Of a stretch of 64,000 nt of DNA, positions 51,901-63,482 are shown one piece after another. The position numbers and the translations under genes are program-made. Under the pieces are notes generated by a model. That model was not told the origin of the DNA, ran no database searches, and was given only the letters and a program-made list of their open reading frames with translations. Numbering within the stretch: the stretch's first letter is position 1; the number at the start of each line of letters is the position of its first letter. Source of the DNA: Sugiyamaella lignohabitans (taxonomy: Eukaryota > Ascomycota > Dipodascomycetes > Dipodascales > Trichomonascaceae); the NCBI RefSeq assembly GCF_001640025.1, contig NC_031671.1, positions 124,001 to 188,000 on the forward strand, written 5' to 3'.

Positions 51901-54900
51901 AGATACTCCGAGGGTCTTGTTGCTCACGAGTACCACGTCATTGCTAATTTGCTGCAAGAATACATTGACGTTGAGAGTCTCTTTTCTGGCTCTCACTCTC
52001 GTGAGGAGGACGTTATTCTCAGACTTCGTGAGGAGAACAAGGATAACCTTAGAAAGGTTGTTATGAAGGTGTGGTCTCACAGCAGAGTCGGTGCCAAGAA
52101 CAATCTTATTCTTGCCATTTTATCGGAATACCAACCATCCAAGGTTGATAGTTCTTTGATTGCCGCTCACATCAGACCTGTGTTGAAGAACTTGGTCGAG
52201 CTCGAGAGCAGAGCTACTGCCAAGGTCGTGCTCAAGGCCCGTGAAATCCTCATTCAATGTGCTTTGCCTTCTCTCAAGGAGAGATCTGACCAACTTGAAC
52301 ACATCTTGCGTTCTTCTGTTGTTGAGTCAAGTTATGGTGAGGTCGGTTTGGAGAGACGTACTCCTAGCTACGAAGTTCTTAGAGAGGTTGTTGATTCTAG
52401 ATACACTGTTTTCGACGTTCTCATTCAATTCTTCACCCACCCTGATCCTTATATCGTCTTGGCTGCCCTTGAATTGTACGTCAGACGTGCTTCTAGAGCT
52501 TATGTTATTCCCGAGCTCACCTACCACATGGACTCGAGTTCGCCTGCTGTTTGTTACAAGTTTAGATTGCCTAACTTGAACAACGCTGCTTATAACGCTC
52601 TTGCCAGCGCCAGTGCCGGTTCTAGCAATGTCTCCTCTCCTGATGGGGCTTCTTCTCCTGTCAGAACTCACTTTTCTAGAGCTATTTCCATTTCTGACTT
52701 GTCTTTCTTGATTGGCAAGAACGACACTTCTCCTCTTAGAACCGGTGTTGTTGCTCCTGCTGCTTCTCTTGATGATATCGACGAAGCTCTTTCTAGAGCT
52801 CTTGAGCTTTTCCCTAGATCCAACGGTGGTCTTGAAATCAAGGTTAACGGTGGCTCTTTGGCCCAACAAAGAGGTGTCCCCTCTGCTGCCGGATCTAATA
52901 ACGGTAGCAACGGGCAAAAGAACCCATTGACCAATATCTGCAGTGTTGTTGTTAGCGATTCTGACCCAGATGCCAGCGATGACGATATTCTCGACAGAAT
53001 TGCCGATGTTCTTGAAGACAACAAGGACGATCTCGTTGCTTGTTCTGTTCGTCGTCTTACTTTCCTCATTGGAGGAGATGTTGGTGTTTACCCCAAGTAC
53101 TTTACTTTCCGCGGTCCTGACTACCAAGAAGACAAGACTATCCGTCACATTGAGCCTGCTCTTGCTTTCCAACTTGAGTTAGGAAGATTGTCTAACTTTG
53201 AAATCAAGCCTGTCTTTACTGATAACAGAAACATCCACATCTACGAAGCAGTTGCCAAGAACTCGTCTTCTGATAAGAGATTCTTCACTAGAGGTATTGT
53301 GACTCCTGGCCGTATCAGAGATGATATTTCTACCCCATCATACCTTATTTCCGAGGCTAACCGTCTCATGACTGACATTCTCGATGCTCTTGAGATTGTT
53401 GAAACTTCCAACACTGATCTTAACCACATCTTCATCAATTTTACTGCTGTTTTCACCTTGGATCCCAAGCAAGTTGAAGACGCCTTTGGTGGATTTTTGG
53501 AGAGATTCGGTCGTCGTCTGTGGCGTCTTCGTGTCACTGGTGCTGAAATTCGTATCATGATTTCCGATCCTACCTCTGGTGCCACTTTCCCTCTCCGTGC
53601 CATGATCAACAACGTATCTGGATATGTTGTCAAGACCGACATGTACGCTGAAGTTAAGAACAACAAGGGTGACTGGGTATACAAGTCGCTTGGTGCCACT
53701 CCTGGTAGCATGCACTCTAGACCTGTCAACACTCCTTATCCTACCAAGGAATGGCTTCAACCCAAGAGATATAAGGCCCATCTTATGGGAACCACCTACT
53801 GTTACGATTTTCCCGAGTTGTTCCGTCAAGCTATTATCTCGCAATGGAAGAAGGTTCCTAATGCCAAGGTTCCTGAGGATGTTTTCTCTTACTCCGAGCT
53901 TATTATTGATGAGACTGAGCAATTATCCGAAATTACCCGTGAGCCTGGTGCTAACAATGTTGGTATGGTTGCTTGGAAGTGTTTTGCCAAGACTGTCGAA
54001 TACCCTGCTGGTAGAAAGTTTGTTGTCATTGCCAACGATATCACATACAAGATCGGTTCGTTTGGTCCTCAAGAAGACAACTTCTTCAACAAGGTTACTG
54101 AATTGGCTCGTGCCGAGGGTATTCCTAGAATCTACCTTTCTGCCAACTCTGGTGCTCGTATTGGTGTTGCTGAGGAGATTATTCCTTTGTTCTCTGTTGC
54201 TTGGAATGACGCTGAGAATCCTTCTAAGGGTTTCCGTTACTTGTACTTGACCCCTGAACACTACGAACAACTAAACAAGTCTGCTAAGAAGACTGTCAGC
54301 TGTGAACATATTGTTGAGGATGGTGAAGTCAGATACAAGATCGAGTTTATCATTGGTGCCGAAGATGGTTTGGGTGTTGAGTGTTTGAAGGGATCTGGAC
54401 TGATTGCCGGTGCTACCTCAAGAGCTTACAAGGATATCTTTACCATTACTTTGGTTACTTGTAGATCTGTTGGTATTGGTGCCTACCTTGTTCGTTTGGG
54501 TCAAAGAGCCATTCAAATTGAGGGACAACCCATCATCCTTACTGGTGCTCCTGCTATTAACAAGCTTCTTGGTCGTGAGGTCTACAGCTCTAACTTGCAA
54601 TTGGGCGGTACCCAGATCATGTACCGCAATGGTGTTTCTCACTTGACTGCCAATGATGACCTTGCTGGTGTTGAGAAGATTGTTAACTGGATGTCCTATG
54701 TTCCAGCTCAAAGAAACCTTCCTGTCCCTATCTTGTCTCTTGGTGACAACTGGGATCGTGATGTTGAGTTTGTTCCATCTAAATCTGAGCCCTATGATGT
54801 TCGTTGGCTCATTGCCGGTCGTGAAAATGGCGACCACTTCGAGGCTGGTCTTTTCGACAAGGGTTCATTCCAAGAGACCTTGAGTGGATGGGCCAAGGGT

Positions 54901-55983
54901 GTCGTTGTTGGTAGGGCTCGTCTTGGTGGTATTCCTATGGGTGTTATTGGTGTTGAGACTAGAGCTGTGGAGAACATGATTCCTGCTGATCCTGCCAACC
55001 CCGATTCTACTGAAGTCATGGTCCAAGAGGCTGGTCAAGTTTGGTACCCCAACTCTGCTTTCAAGACTGCTCAAGCCATTAATGACTTTAACCACGGTGA
55101 GCAACTCCCCTTGATGATTCTTGCCAACTGGAGAGGTTTCTCTGGTGGTCAACGTGACATGTACAACGAGGTCTTGAAGTACGGATCGTACATTGTTGAT
55201 GCTCTTGTTGACTTTAAGCAACCTATTATGACTTATATTCCTCCTACTGGTGAACTCCGTGGTGGTTCTTGGGTTGTTGTTGACCCTACCATCAACAGTG
55301 ATATGATGGAGATGTATGCTGATGCTGAGGCTCGTGCTGGTGTTTTGGAACCCGAGGGAATGGTTGGTATCAAATTCCGTCGTGACAAGCTTCTCAGTAC
55401 TATGAAGCGTCTTGATCCTAAATATGCTGAACTTTGTCGCGAAGCTGAACGCAAGGATATTACTCCTGCTGAGACCAGCAGCATCAAGGTTAAGTTGGTT
55501 GAACGTGAGAAGTTGTTGTTGCCCATTTACCAACAAATCAGTGTTCAATTCGCCGACTTGCACGACCGTGCCGGTCGTATGGAAGCTAAGAACACCATCC
55601 GCAAGGTGCTCGACTGGCAAAACGCGAGAAGATTCTTTTTCTGGCGTGTGCGTCGTCGTGTGAATGAAGAGTACCTCATCTCTCGCATTGCCAAGGCTCT
55701 TCCTAAGTCTACTAGACTTGAGCAATTGGCTAGATTGAAGTCTCTCTATACTGGACATGTTGAGAACCCTGAAAGTGATAGAGAAGTTGCTGAGTGGCTC
55801 GAAGCCAATGCTCAAAAGCTTACTGCTGCCATTAGTCAACTTGCTGCTGACTCTTCTGTTCAACAGATTATCTCTACATTACGGTCTGCCACTGGTGAGA
55901 CTGCCGTTCGTGCTGTCACCGAAGCATTCAAGACCCTTTCTGCATCCGACCGTGAAGCTGTCCTGAAGTCTCTTCAGTCATAG
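48999..55983 (+). CDS. ACC1: Acetyl-CoA carboxylase, two exons
   Basis: Makes malonyl-CoA from acetyl-CoA, bicarbonate and ATP for fatty-acid synthesis. Exons 48999-49139 (47 codons) and 49351-55983 give 2257 aa (yeast 2233). The biotin carboxylase domain spans about 45-560 (SEGGGGKGIRKV ATP loop, ELNPRLQVEHPTTE). The biotinyl Lys is K721 in EVMKMYMPL. The central regulatory region is about 800-1500. The carboxyltransferase domain is about 1500-2200 (LSANSGARIGVAEE, AGQVWYPNSAFKTAQAI). Intron 49140-49350 has GTAAGT and CACTAACAGTGGCAG and encloses an inverted pair of GC elements. The junction restores HTVITS-VLIANNG, the family N-terminus. Confidence 0.98.
49179..49314. repeat. Composite GC element 46/47 (B then A) inside the ACC1 intron
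   Basis: 49179-49233 (+) and 49255-49314 (-), spacer 21 bp with GGGACCGTCGACGTCC. Flanked by GGGGGTG on the left and GATCCCCC on the right. The pair makes up 136 of the 211 intron bases. Confidence 0.94.
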
Positions 55984-56251
55984 CTCACAACCTCTTTAAA
56001 ATAGGCCACTTGTTTTAATCTTTATTTTATGTTAATTATCGTGTGTATCACAATATAATGTTATTTCAATCTCCACGCAAGATCTTATCCCCCTCGATCT
56101 ATCAAATAGACTACAACACTTGACATAATCGTATATTGTCATTATATTCACTTCTCTCCACCAAAGAAGTTGTTGTCCCTCGCTACAACAATAGGCTACA
56201 CTTTATCGTATCATGTCATTCATTAGTCGTGTCACATTACATAAAATATAT

Positions 56252-58000
56252 TTAGAGAATTGGTAGGAAATTCCCAATAATCATCATGGGAATATCAAAC
56301 ACGTCTCTCTTGACGGTCCAGGTACAGGCAGTGGGCACCTTTTCTCCGTTCGGCTTTAGCAAAGTACACTCTGTCATAGAGACACCTCTCGAGTCGCCAA
56401 ATGCCAGCCTGCTAAATACATCAAAGTAGTCGGTAACTGATTTATCATCCATTAATTCGACAATAAATGTCGTGTTGGATACTAATCGTTCCGGCGACCA
56501 GCCAGTTAATATACAAAATTCCTTGCCTACAGCGGCTATCTGCCCCGTTCGTCGCCAGATTATTGTGGGTGTTCCCGACGAGGCTATAATTTTTTCAAAT
56601 TCCATCAGTGTTCGTTGGAAACACTGCTCCATGAATATGAGATCTTGCTCCTTCAGCAGTTTTGTAGTGGCTATAAAACTTGGCCGATAAGCAGCCATTG
56701 CTCTCGCCATATGCATAAGATGTCTTTTGTCAAATCTCGAACGTAAGTAAGCAATCAATTCATGGAATCCCTGAGTGTAGGGGAACGGACTGCGCACATA
56801 TTGGTATACTTCTTCGGGTGAATTGAACCTATGTGGAATAACGTCATTTGAAAGTTGTGTTTGTAAGACAGAGTTTGATTGATTCAATTCGGTCTTTTGT
56901 TGTGGCAATGGAAGCTCCTGCTGTTGTGTTTGTTGTGGTTTTTGTTGTTGTTTTTGAAGTGATTGTCTTTGATGTGGTTGCTGTTGCTGTTGTTGTTGAG
57001 AGCCTGGTAGCAGTAGCGGGTTAGAACCGCTGTCTAAAGCTTCGAAATCCGATATTTTCAGCTCCGGAAAGTACGTTCCCTGGAGAGAGATATCAGATTC
57101 AGGAGTGCTAGTGGTTGTCTGATTACCTTGATTGCCCAGTTGGGGATGCTGTGACTCTATATTAGTACGAAGAATGTTGCTGAGAATTGAGTATTCAAGG
57201 TTCGTGGCTCTAGAACCAAATGAATACTGCGACATATCATTATGAAGAAACGGGTCTTCAAGACTCTGAGGAATAGGTGTGAAACTATTTTGATTCTGAC
57301 TTGAACCCACTGGACCTATAGGAGGACTACCATTATTTTGTCCATTGGCTGACAGTGGTATCGTACCTGTCAAACCATTACCTAGCTGCCCAGTGACACC
57401 AGCCATTGGTCCCATATTTCCAGGATTACCTGTAAGAAGGTTGTCTGGTATGGATGGTAATAATCGATTGTCGCTAGAACTTAAAGGATTGAGAGGTGAC
57501 AAACTGGCATTAGCAATATTAGGGATACCCACATTCGACTCGGGAATTAAAGTTGGGTCTTCACCTGCTAAATATTTTGCTCTCTTTCTGTTTCCATCTC
57601 TACAACTCGACTCGAGTCCTTTTTTAATGCATCTTTTACAAGGTCTGCCAGAATCGCATGTAACATGAGCTGTCTGGCAGTGAATACACGCTCGAGACGT
57701 TTTAGGTCTTTTCTCTTTACGTTCCTTACGAACTCCTCCTGAAGAATTATTGTGTGTCGAGTTTTTTTGAACCTCTTTTCTATCAGTATTGCCATTACTA
57801 TTGTCTGAAGACATCATACCTACTGACGAGTCTAGAATAGGAGTCATCGAGTTTGATGACGATGTATCCCAGTCTTCTACAAGAGGCTGAGATTGTAATT
57901 GAGGACGCAGACCAGTATCGTTTTTCGGTCCTTGACCATTATTTCCTAGACCAAGACTCACCACAGCTCGCGTATCGCGCTGGAGGCTGGTATTATTCAT
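56252..58000 (-). CDS. ERT1: Zn2Cys6/PAS regulator of gluconeogenesis, Ert1/Rds2 type
   Basis: 582 aa from the ATG at 58000. The zinc cluster has Cys 105, 108, 115, 121, 124 and 133, embedded in KTSRACIHCQTAHVTC and PCKRCIKKGL, followed by NRKRAKYL, the hallmark of the Ert1/Rds2/AcuK family that controls gluconeogenic genes. A Gln-rich stretch lies near residues 335-375. The PAS-like domain is in the last 140 residues (IIWRRTGQIAAVGKEFCILTGWSPERL ... CTWTVKRDVFDIPMMIIGNFLP). The frame is open to 58303 without an ATG; that Ser/Thr/Asn-rich stretch could belong to an upstream exon. C-terminal 3' end faces ACC1 (convergent, 270 bp). Confidence 0.88.
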   Translation of the reverse strand: MNNTSLQRDTRAVVSLGLGNNGQGPKNDTGLRPQLQSQPLVEDWDTSSSNSMTPILDSSVGMMSSDNSNGNTDRKEVQKNSTHNNSSGGVRKERKEKRPKTSRACIHCQTAHVTCDSGRPCKRCIKKGLESSCRDGNRKRAKYLAGEDPTLIPESNVGIPNIANASLSPLNPLSSSDNRLLPSIPDNLLTGNPGNMGPMAGVTGQLGNGLTGTIPLSANGQNNGSPPIGPVGSSQNQNSFTPIPQSLEDPFLHNDMSQYSFGSRATNLEYSILSNILRTNIESQHPQLGNQGNQTTTSTPESDISLQGTYFPELKISDFEALDSGSNPLLLPGSQQQQQQQPHQRQSLQKQQQKPQQTQQQELPLPQQKTELNQSNSVLQTQLSNDVIPHRFNSPEEVYQYVRSPFPYTQGFHELIAYLRSRFDKRHLMHMARAMAAYRPSFIATTKLLKEQDLIFMEQCFQRTLMEFEKIIASSGTPTIIWRRTGQIAAVGKEFCILTGWSPERLVSNTTFIVELMDDKSVTDYFDVFSRLAFGDSRGVSMTECTLLKPNGEKVPTACTWTVKRDVFDIPMMIIGNFLPIL

Positions 58001-58833
58001 GGCCGATCTTTGCGTGTCAGAAAATATTTTTGTCTGTGGATTTGATCCAGCTCCACCAGCTGACTGTATTTCAGAATTGTGAACTCTTGTGCCGTTGCTT
58101 GTTGTTACAGCGGTACTGTTTTTAGAGATATTATATCCATTACTTGCTAATGAGTTGTCGGTAGGCCGTGATGAAGACTCACTAGTAGTCGCTGTAGTCT
58201 TTGCTGTTGTATCGTACAGCTCTGCCAGCCACCAGCGTAAATTGTCGGATATAATCCAGTGAATAAACCAAAGTTCCTGATCAATCAGTGTACAAAACTT
58301 CAAAATTTCAACGATGACCCTAGCGTCTGGCTCCGTTATCTTATCAGACCCTGAATGTCAACCGCAACCGTCAAAATAGTCCCTTAACAGTTTCCAATTC
58401 GATATGTGGGGGTATTGACGTAATTCTGACTGCAACGTCCTTCACCCGTCAAAATACCCATTCAACCCGGTTTCATGGGGGGAGCAGTATAGCGCCGCAC
58501 ATCAATCAAGGGCCCGTAAGGGTCCTCAACTGTTATTATTTTTCTCGTTTTACAATTAAAAAGACATTTTCTATAAATAAAAGTGCTCAATTGAGGTGTC
58601 TGTTTGGTCCTGACTTTCGAGCGAAAGTCAGGGAGCGGGGACATGTGTGGTTGTGGACCTGTGCCTCCGGCGGCCGGGCGCTGCCCGGACCCGTTGTGCT
58701 CGCTTCGCGAGCTTCTTCGGGGGAAATGCAATTGAATTGATACGATCACACGCAATTATGTGTCATGGAATTGTTGGTGACAGTTGTGACTGGCTTTTTC
58801 ATTTTCTGGTGTCATTGGTTCCTTTTGACGTTG
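58001..58833. other. Upstream region of the Ert1-type gene
   Basis: Open reading without ATG to 58303 (possible extra exon), then plain intergenic DNA with element 48. Confidence 0.5.
58662..58712 (+). repeat. GC hairpin element 48, type C, CCGGGC stem variant
   Basis: Core CCGGGC-GCT-GCCCGG with compensatory change on both arms. The only element between ACC1 and the aminopeptidase, a 10.5-kb stretch. Confidence 0.9.
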
Positions 58834-59139
58834 CTATTTGCTAGTGGTCTCAGAGTTGTAAAGTGAGTCGATACTTTCTTTTGGCTGTCTTTTGCCATTG
58901 ATCAATGGCGTCACAAAACTGCTAGCAATGGCAAGACCACCAAGGAGAAGAAGGATTTTACCAGATCCCACCCTCGGCGTGCTTTTAGGAACTGTGCTAG
59001 CAGGGGAGCTATTACCAGGGCTTCTTCTGCTCGTAGTTCCCCCAGTACCGGGTACTGACTTGGGTGGAACCGTAGCAAAGCGACGCAATGCCTCTCTATT
59101 TACCCCGCTTGATAGCAACTGTAAACTAGGTTTTAACAT
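58834..59139 (-). CDS. Small single-pass membrane protein, probably mitochondrial
   Basis: 101 aa from the ATG at 59139 (MLKPSLQLLSS). The N-terminus is Ser/Arg-rich and nearly free of acids (GVNREALRRFATVPP), like a presequence. A Ser/Thr/Pro/Gly linker covers about 25-62. One hydrophobic segment (KILLLLGGLAIASSFVTPLI) lies at about 62-82, followed by a short charged tail. The size and layout resemble small inner-membrane assembly factors, but I do not recognise it. The coding call rests on this organised layout and clean ATG. Confidence 0.6.
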   Translation of the reverse strand: MLKPSLQLLSSGVNREALRRFATVPPKSVPGTGGTTSRRSPGNSSPASTVPKSTPRVGSGKILLLLGGLAIASSFVTPLINGKRQPKESIDSLYNSETTSK

Positions 59140-60299
59140 TTTATCCAAGATGTCATAAATGCAGCTTGCTCTTGGACTTTCTCAAATCGACTTCACCTGT
59201 TCATTTATTCATGAAATGATTTCAGCCGCACTCAAATAATCAACCTCTCGGTTGTATGTTAACAAATTGGCACTATATTAGCTACTATGATTCCCTCACG
59301 GAGATTTAGTAGTTAGAATCAGAATTTAGTTTTTTTTAAAAATATTGGATTTAAGGCTTTGATAATTTTATTTTTATTATAATATTCAACTCCAGTAAAA
59401 GTAAAAGTCCAATGGTAAGGATGTCACGGGTATCAGTCCCGAGGGGAAAATATTATTCCGACATACCCCTGAATTTGCCGTATCAAGCCATGTTGTTCAA
59501 ACTAGACTAGCTGAGTACATATCTGTTACACAAACTAAATTATAAAGAAAAACACAAAAGAAAAACAAAAACCTATTTCCTTAAACGGGTTTTGTTATTT
59601 GTAAAAGAATTGTAATTCGCTAACAAATGCCTTTTCATAAAGTGTTGTCATATTCCGCATTTGGTTCTCCATTGGAACGTATGTGGTGCCGTATGGAGTG
59701 CTTGCACCGGACGCCGTTTCAGAATCGGAATCCTTTGCAAACCATGATTAAACTACAGGATTGGTAACTCATCGCCACCATCTATGCTGATCCTTCTCAT
59801 CTTGTCTCAGCACCACCCACATTTGCATAAACGTATTACAACCATATTTCTATTAGCAACTTCCGTCGGTACATTTTACTCTTGGTGCCGTGCGCACTCT
59901 CCCAATCCTCTTCCCGGACTCCGCCACTAGGCCCTTTAAATCTAATTCCCTAAGAATGCTAATGCCACTACCAAATATCTAAACCCCGAATATACCGAAA
60001 GCTAAATAAATCTATGTAAAAAGTCCATGATAATATTACCCCGCCAATCCAAGAAGTGTCTATTACTTCAGCTACCGAGTCGCTTGAGGCCGGTCGAGAA
60101 ACCTAGGACAATTGTCACGTGACTGAAATTTCAAGTGGTGAAAATTTAAAAACCGAAATTGCATCGAATCAGGCCTGAAGTTGATTTGCAACGCGTTTCA
60201 AACCAAAACAGCTGGAAATCTATAGACAAAAAAAGGGTACGGACGAGCTAATCGACCAACCGACTGGGGGAATATCGAACTAGCGACAGTCCTGGGCCA
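59140..60299. other. Divergent upstream region before the aminopeptidase
   Basis: 1.16 kb without GC elements and with no gene I can support. AT-rich with A/T runs at 59330-59400. The palindrome GTCACGTGAC lies at 60114-60123. Confidence 0.55.
60114..60123. promoter_or_regulatory. Perfect palindromic E-box GTCACGTGAC
   Basis: Matches the Cbf1-type RTCACRTG core in both directions, about 180 bp before the upstream ATG of the aminopeptidase. Confidence 0.55.
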
Positions 60300-63200
60300 A
60301 TGTCTTTGTACGTACGGGGATCGTGGCTGATTCCGAGCGGCAATTTTCACCGCGGGGTTAGCAGGTGGTGCTTTAGCAGGGTAGCGGTGCCGTGCCTAGC
60401 CCGCCAGCCCTGCAACAGATCCCTGTCCACCGCAGCGGCACCAGCAGCAAATGCCACTTCGAGCCCATCTGGCTATAAAAGACCATTGATCTCCAGATTC
60501 GACAGTAAAAACTACCCTACCACTTCAACTCAATTTGTTAGAAACTGTTCTTGCGCACGTCACAGACCATCTCTAACAGCAATTGACCAAGGAGAAGATA
60601 CAAACATGTGTTCTACAGTGCAACCAGGCGGTGCCAGTGGCTCTGGCCGCCAGACCCTCCCCACCAACGTCAAGCCTGTCCACTATAATGTGACTCTGGA
60701 ACCCGATCTCGAGAAGTTCACTTTCACTGGCCAGGTCGTCATTGAGTAAGTTTTTATGGGGGAGATGACATGCCTCCGGCGGCTGGGGCTCCGCCCCAGA
60801 CCCCGTGGTGCTCGCTTCGCGAGCGGCGTGGGGTTCCCGATCCAAGGGGATCGTATGGTGCCACTTTAGTTACAATGAGTTGTGCTATTTGTGGAGTTTT
60901 AGTAGCTCGCGAAGCGAGCACTGCGGGGTCTGGAGCAGCGCCCCAGCCGCCGGAGGCAACACCGACCCAACAGGATCTAACCAGACAGCTTGGATGTTAA
61001 AGAGGCTACCAAAAGTGTGGTGGTGAACAGTTTGGAGCTGGAATTGAGCAATGTTAAGGTCGAGAATAATGGCAGCAGTCAGGCTGCTTTGAAGACCGAG
61101 TTCGATGAGGATTCTCAGACCGCTAAGTTCGAGTTTGAACACGAATTGAAGGCCGGATCAAAGGCCCATTTGAGCATTGACTTTGTTGGTGAGCTGAATG
61201 ATAAGTTGGCTGGATTCTATCGTAGTGTTCATACTGATGAGAATGGCAAGACTAGAGTCGTTGCTACTACTCAAATGGAGGCCACTGACTGTAGAAGAGC
61301 CTTCCCTTCGTTCGACGAGCCTGCTTTGAAGGCCACTTTTGACATTACTTTAGTGGCTGACAAGGAGTTGACTGCTTTGTCCAACATGGATGTTAAGGAG
61401 GAGAAGATTCTTGAATCTGGAAAGAAAGCTACTTCGTTTAATACCAGTCCTGTTATGAGTACTTATTTGGTTGCTTTCATTGTTGGCGAATTGAGTTATG
61501 TTGAGAGCAACTATTTCCGAGTTCCAGTTAGAGTCTACGCTACTCCTGGTATGGAGGACCGTTGCAAGTTCTCTGCTGAGCTTGGTGCTAGAACTTTGGA
61601 GTTCTTTGAGAAGAAGTTCGACGTTCCATATCCTTTGCCCAAGATGGATATGGTTGGTATCCACGATTTCAGTGCTGGTGCTATGGAGAACTGGGGTCTT
61701 GTGACTTACAGAGTGGTTGATTTGTTGTTTGACGAAGAGAATGATAATGCTAACACCAAGCAAAGAGTTGCTGAGGTTGTTCAACACGAATTGGCTCACC
61801 AATGGTTCGGTAACTTGGTTACCATGGACTGGTGGGATGGACTTTGGTTGAACGAGGGTTTTGCTACTTGGATGAGTTGGTACAGTTGTAATTCGTTCTA
61901 CCCAGACTGGAAGGTCTGGGAGACTTATGTTGGTGACAATTTACAATCGTGTTTGGCTTTGGACTCTTTAAGATCTAGTCACCCTGTTGAAGTGCCTGTG
62001 AAAAGAGCCGATGAGGTTAACCAGATTTTCGACGCTATCTCTTACTCAAAGGGTTCTTGTATCGTCAAGATGGTCTCTATCATTCTTGGTGAAGATACTT
62101 TCATTAGAGGTATTAGTCGCTACTTGAAGCGTCACCAATACGGCAACACTGAGACTGGCGATTTGTGGAAAGCCTTGAGTGAAGAGTCTGGTCTCGATGT
62201 CGCTGGTATTATGGATACTTGGACTTCCAAGGTCGGTTTCCCAGTTTTGACTGTTAGTGAAGATGGTAACACCATTCACGTGCGACAAAACAGATTCTTG
62301 GCTACCGGTGATGTAAAGCCCGAAGAAGATACTACTATCTATCCTTTGTCGCTTGCTTTACGTAACAAGTCTGGCAAGGTCGAGAATATCAATCTCGATA
62401 AGAGAGAGATTTCTATCGATTTGTCGAAATACGATGCTTCTTCTGCTTTTTACAAGCTCAATGCTGACCAAGCTGGTCTTTACAGAACTTTATACCCACC
62501 AGAGCGCGTTGTTAAGCTCAGTCAAGCTGGTGCTGATAATCTTTTGTCAGTCGAGGACCGTGTGGGACTCATTGCTGACACTGCCTCGCTCAGTGTTTCC
62601 GGTTATCAAAAGACCTCTGCTCTTCTTGACCTGATTTCGCTCTGGAAGAACGAAAAGGAGCCTAATGTGTGGATGGAGATGCTTAAGCGATTTGGTGCTA
62701 TCCGCAAGACCTGGATCTTCCAACCTGAATCTACCACTGATGCCCTTAAACAGCTTCTTGGCGAGCTTGTTTTGCCCAAGGTTAATGAGTTAGGCTGGAA
62801 TTTCCATGCTGAAGAGTCGCTTCTTCAACAACAGTTGAAGGGAACTCTTTTCAGTTCCGCTGTTTCTAGCGAGAATGATAAGATTGTTAAGGAAGCTCTC
62901 AGTCTGTTTGAGAAGTATGCTAGTGGAGATGCCAAAGCTGTCCACCCTAATATCAGAGCTGCTGTATTTGGCGCTGCCGCCAAATATGGTGATGAAGCCA
63001 CTTGGCAACGTCTTGTTGATGTGTATACATCGCCCAAGTCTTCTGTTGAGGGTTTAGCTGCCATCACTGCTTTGGGTGGTGCTAAGAACGTCGATTTACA
63101 AAAGAAGACAATCAAGCTCACTCTTGACGGAACTGTCCGTTCTCAAGATGTTTTCTATGTTCTCAACGGTCTTTCGACTAACGTTGCTGGTATTCAAATT

Positions 63201-63482
63201 CTCTGGGACTGGCTCCGTGAAGAGTGGGATGCTATCACTAAGAAGTTCCCTGCTAATATGGGTTTGCTTCTTAATATCATTTATATTTGCACTGGCTCGC
63301 TCGCTACCCCTCAACATCTGAAGGAATTTGACGAATTTTTCAAGTCCAAGGATACTAAGGGTTTCGACAAGGCTGTATCTATTTCTAGAGACCGTCTTGT
63401 CTCACGCATTGCCTGGCTTGAGCGTGACGTCAAGGACGTCGAAGAATGGCTTGCCAAGCATCAATCTTCTACCAAGCTTTAA
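60300..63482 (+). CDS. APE2: M1 zinc aminopeptidase (Ape2/Aap1 type), two exons
   Basis: Removes N-terminal residues from peptides. Exons 60300-60745 and 60989-63482 give 979 aa. The intron has GTAAGT and CTAACCAGACAG, and splices GTC-ATT-GA to C-TTG-GAT (VIDLDV). The catalytic domain carries GAMENWGLVTYR and the zinc motif HELAHQWFGN (first His about 415) with the downstream Glu in NEGFATW. Residues 1-102 look like a mitochondrial presequence (Arg-rich, FSRVAVPCLARQPCNRSLST). A second in-frame ATG at 60606 (MCSTVQPGG) gives a cytosolic-type protein of 877 aa, matching Aap1 length. The ERAP1-like C-terminal domain fills residues about 620-975. The intron holds GC elements 49 and 50. Confidence 0.95.
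60771..60958. repeat. GC hairpin elements 49 and 50 (both type C, inverted) in the aminopeptidase intron
   Basis: 60771-60824 (+) and 60905-60958 (-), 80 bp apart. Element 50 has one unpaired base in the core (CTGGAGC opposite GCCCCAG). Confidence 0.9.

Noticed and set aside
57998..58303. Start of the Ert1-type gene at 58303
   Set aside because: That position is TTG; the first ATG is 58000. The upstream open frame is mentioned as a possible exon only.
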